Of a stretch of 15,413 nucleotides of DNA, positions 14,149 to 15,413 are shown in pieces. Within the stretch, counting starts at the first letter, position 1, and every line of letters begins with the position of its first letter. Under the pieces are notes generated by a model that saw nothing but the letters and a program-made list of their open reading frames with translations, was not told the DNA's origin and searched no databases. Both the position numbers and the translations under genes were made by a program. This DNA is from Actinomycetes bacterium (GTDB taxonomy: Bacteria; Actinomycetota; Actinomycetes; Actinomycetales; Cellulomonadaceae): NCBI GenBank assembly GCA_023460255.1, contig JAEWQZ010000037.1, positions 1 through 15,413 of the forward strand. Direction: 5' to 3'.

Positions 14149-15153
14149 TCAGCCCTGCTCGGCGCCGGGCCTCGCCCGACCCAGCTCACGGCGCACACGG
14201 CGCAGCTTCTTGTCCGAGACCTGCCGCTCGCCGAGGTCCTCCTCGGACCAGTCGTCGCCGTAGGCGCCCTTCGCGGGCCGTCGACGCCGCGGCGGCGGGG
14301 CGACGCCGTCCGCCATCCGGCGGGCGGTCAGCAGGAAGCCGGTGTGCCCGATCATCCGGTGCTCCGGCCGCACGGCGAGGCCCTCGAGGTGCCAGCCCCG
14401 CACCAGCGACTCCCATGCCACGGGCTCGGTGAAGCGCCCGTCGTCGCGCACGTCCTCGGCCAGCCGGGAGAGCTGGGTCGTGGTCGCCACGTAGGCGATC
14501 AGCACCCCGCCGGGCGCCAGCGCGTCGGCGACCACCGCGAGGTTCTCCCACGGCGCGAGCATGTCCAGGACCACGCGGTCCACGCTCGCCGGTGCGACGG
14601 CCGTCGGCAGCACGTCCGCGAGGTCGCCGACGCGGAGCTCCCAGGCCGGGTGCGGGCCGCCGAAGAAGCTCTCGACGTTGCCTCGGGCGACGTCGGCGAA
14701 GTCCTCGCGGCGCTCGATCGACAGCAGGCTGCCGCCGTCGCCGACGGCGCGCAGCAGCGACATCGTCAGGGCCCCGGAACCCACGCCCGCCTCGACCACC
14801 CGGGCGCCCGGGTAGATGTCCGCCATGGCCACGACCTGCCCGGCGTCCTTGGGGTAGACGACGGCGGCCCCGCGAGGCATGGACAGCACGTAGTCGGACA
14901 GCAGCGGCCGCAGTGCGAGGTACGCGACGTCGCCGGTGCTGACCACCACCGACCCCTCGGGCGCGCCGATCAGCTCGTCGTGCCGGAAGTACCCGCGGTG
15001 GGTGTGGAAGGTCGCGCCGGGCGTGAGCGTGATCGTGTGCAGCCGCCCGCGCGGGTCGGTGAGCTGCACGCGGTCACCCACCCGGAACGGTCCGCGGCGC
15101 AGCGCGGCACCTGTCGGGTCGAGCGCGGGGCCGGCGGCGTCGGGCTGGGTCAC
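14149..15153 (-). CDS. trmI: tRNA (adenine-58-N1)-methyltransferase TrmI
   Basis: SAM-dependent enzyme that makes m1A58 in the T-loop of tRNA; homologue of mycobacterial Rv2118c. 334 aa. An N-terminal beta domain (about 20-90, with FHTHRGYFRHDELIG) precedes the class I Rossmann domain. The SAM-binding motif is VVEAGVGSGALT (119-130), the acidic ribose-binding position is Glu147 (SIERRE), Asp178 (RVGDLAD) follows, and the catalytic-region motif DMLAPW is at 197-202. The C-terminal tail (from about 288) is Arg/Lys-rich and probably disordered. GTG 15153 has no Shine-Dalgarno but a TAGACT box 8 nt upstream, suggesting leaderless translation. It stands just upstream of arc, a neighbourhood often seen in actinobacteria, although no functional link with the proteasome is established. 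Confidence 0.95.
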   Translation of the reverse strand: MTQPDAAGPALDPTGAALRRGPFRVGDRVQLTDPRGRLHTITLTPGATFHTHRGYFRHDELIGAPEGSVVVSTGDVAYLALRPLLSDYVLSMPRGAAVVYPKDAGQVVAMADIYPGARVVEAGVGSGALTMSLLRAVGDGGSLLSIERREDFADVARGNVESFFGGPHPAWELRVGDLADVLPTAVAPASVDRVVLDMLAPWENLAVVADALAPGGVLIAYVATTTQLSRLAEDVRDDGRFTEPVAWESLVRGWHLEGLAVRPEHRMIGHTGFLLTARRMADGVAPPPRRRRPAKGAYGDDWSEEDLGERQVSDKKLRRVRRELGRARPGAEQG

Positions 15154-15161
15154 GGTGCCCG

Positions 15162-15167
15162 AGTCTA
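15162..15167 (-). promoter_or_regulatory. Candidate -10 box for a leaderless trmI transcript
   Basis: The minus strand reads TAGACT (TANNNT type), 8 nt before GTG 15153 and within the 21-bp gap behind the upstream gene. Transcription would start at or 1 nt before the start codon. No matching -35 is seen. Confidence 0.35.
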
Positions 15168-15174
15168 GGAGCCG

Positions 15175-15413
15175 TCAGCGCCGACGGACGGCCGCGACGA
15201 CGTCCTCGTAGGCGAGGAGCCCGACGACGCCCCCGTCCGGGCCCCGCACCGCGAGCACGCGCGAGGCCCGCCCCGCCTCCGCCACCGCCGACAGCGCGGG
15301 TCGACCGGCGAGCAGGGCGTCGACGACAGCCTCCGCCGGCAGCGGGACCAGGACCGCCTCGGCGGGCGTCCGGCCGCGCGAGCCCGGGGGTACGGCCGCC
15401 AGCGCGGCCGGGT
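15175..15413 (-). CDS. C-terminal part of a CBS-domain protein, probably site-2 protease family (partial)
   Basis: Only the last 78 residues are in the window, ending VVAAVRRR at the TGA 15177-15175; the start lies beyond the right edge. The visible stretch (VLVPLPAEAVVDALLAGRP, then RVLAVRGPDGGVVGLLAYEDV) has the shape of a CBS domain: a helix with a spaced alanine-rich face, then a strand, a GPDGGVVG turn and the closing YEDV helix. Actinobacteria often carry an M50 site-2 protease with C-terminal CBS domains just upstream of trmI, so that is the likeliest identity. The metalloprotease motifs cannot be checked here. Other CBS-bearing proteins remain possible. Confidence 0.55.
   Translation of the reverse strand, partial: PAALAAVPPGSRGRTPAEAVLVPLPAEAVVDALLAGRPALSAVAEAGRASRVLAVRGPDGGVVGLLAYEDVVAAVRRR

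Noticed and set aside
12247..15168. 973-codon open frame on the plus strand
   Set aside because: Antisense to dop, arc and trmI. The product is Leu/Asp/Val/Arg-biased with no recognisable motif, and its length follows from the codon bias of the real genes.
1..15413. Mobile element, CRISPR array, tRNA or rRNA genes
   Set aside because: No transposase or integrase reading frame, no regularly spaced direct repeats, and no cloverleaf or rRNA-like segments were seen. Composition looks uniform throughout.

Overview
The window comes from a very GC-rich actinobacterium. The evidence is the extreme G/C bias at third codon positions, frequent GTG starts, and a complete Pup-proteasome gene set, which outside a few exceptions is an actinobacterial hallmark. 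A Micrococcales/Cellulomonadaceae-like host is my guess from overall feel and gene order; the sequence does not prove it. Every gene I can support lies on the minus strand, so biological order runs from high to low coordinates. The many long plus-strand ORFs are antisense shadows produced by GC-rich codon bias.

Layout in transcription order. (1) 15413-15175: the C-terminal tail of a CBS-type protein, probably a site-2 protease, cut by the window edge. (2) 15153-14149: trmI, the tRNA m1A58 methyltransferase. (3) 14058-10761: the proteasomal ATPase arc/mpa, then dop (depupylase). (4) 10642-7527: pup, prcB, prcA and pafA. (5) 7530-6655: an FKBP-type prolyl-isomerase lipoprotein. (6) 6658-5891: hisF. 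(7) 5778-2012: two half-transporter ABC exporter genes. (8) 1932-1573: hisI. (9) 1576-1: trpE, cut by the left edge.

How the genes work together. PafA ligates the C-terminal Glu of Pup to substrate lysines, Dop removes Pup, the ARC/Mpa AAA+ ring unfolds pupylated proteins, and PrcB/PrcA form the 20S core particle. The window holds every core component with its key residues intact. Pup ends in GGE, so no deamidation step is needed. Packing is tight: prcB/prcA, pafA/fkbp, fkbp/hisF, the two ABC genes, and hisI/trpE each overlap by 4 bp (ATGA or GTGA). As a result hisF sits at the end of the apparent pup-prcB-prcA-pafA-fkbp transcription unit. The histidine/tryptophan genes (hisF ... hisI-trpE) are interrupted by the ABC pair, which looks like a heterodimeric exporter with one degenerate ATP site.

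No gap exceeds about 120 bp. The gaps hold candidate TANNNT -10 boxes (upstream of trmI, arc, dop and pup), ribosome binding sites and GC-rich hairpins. I found no mobile element, CRISPR array, tRNA/rRNA gene or sign of recent transfer. The main system here is the known Pup-proteasome pathway; I do not see a clearly undescribed system. The most interesting points are the FKBP lipoprotein with a possible second, degenerate FKBP domain, an enlarged insertion in Dop, probable leaderless starts of dop and trmI, and the ABC pair placed between hisF and hisI.
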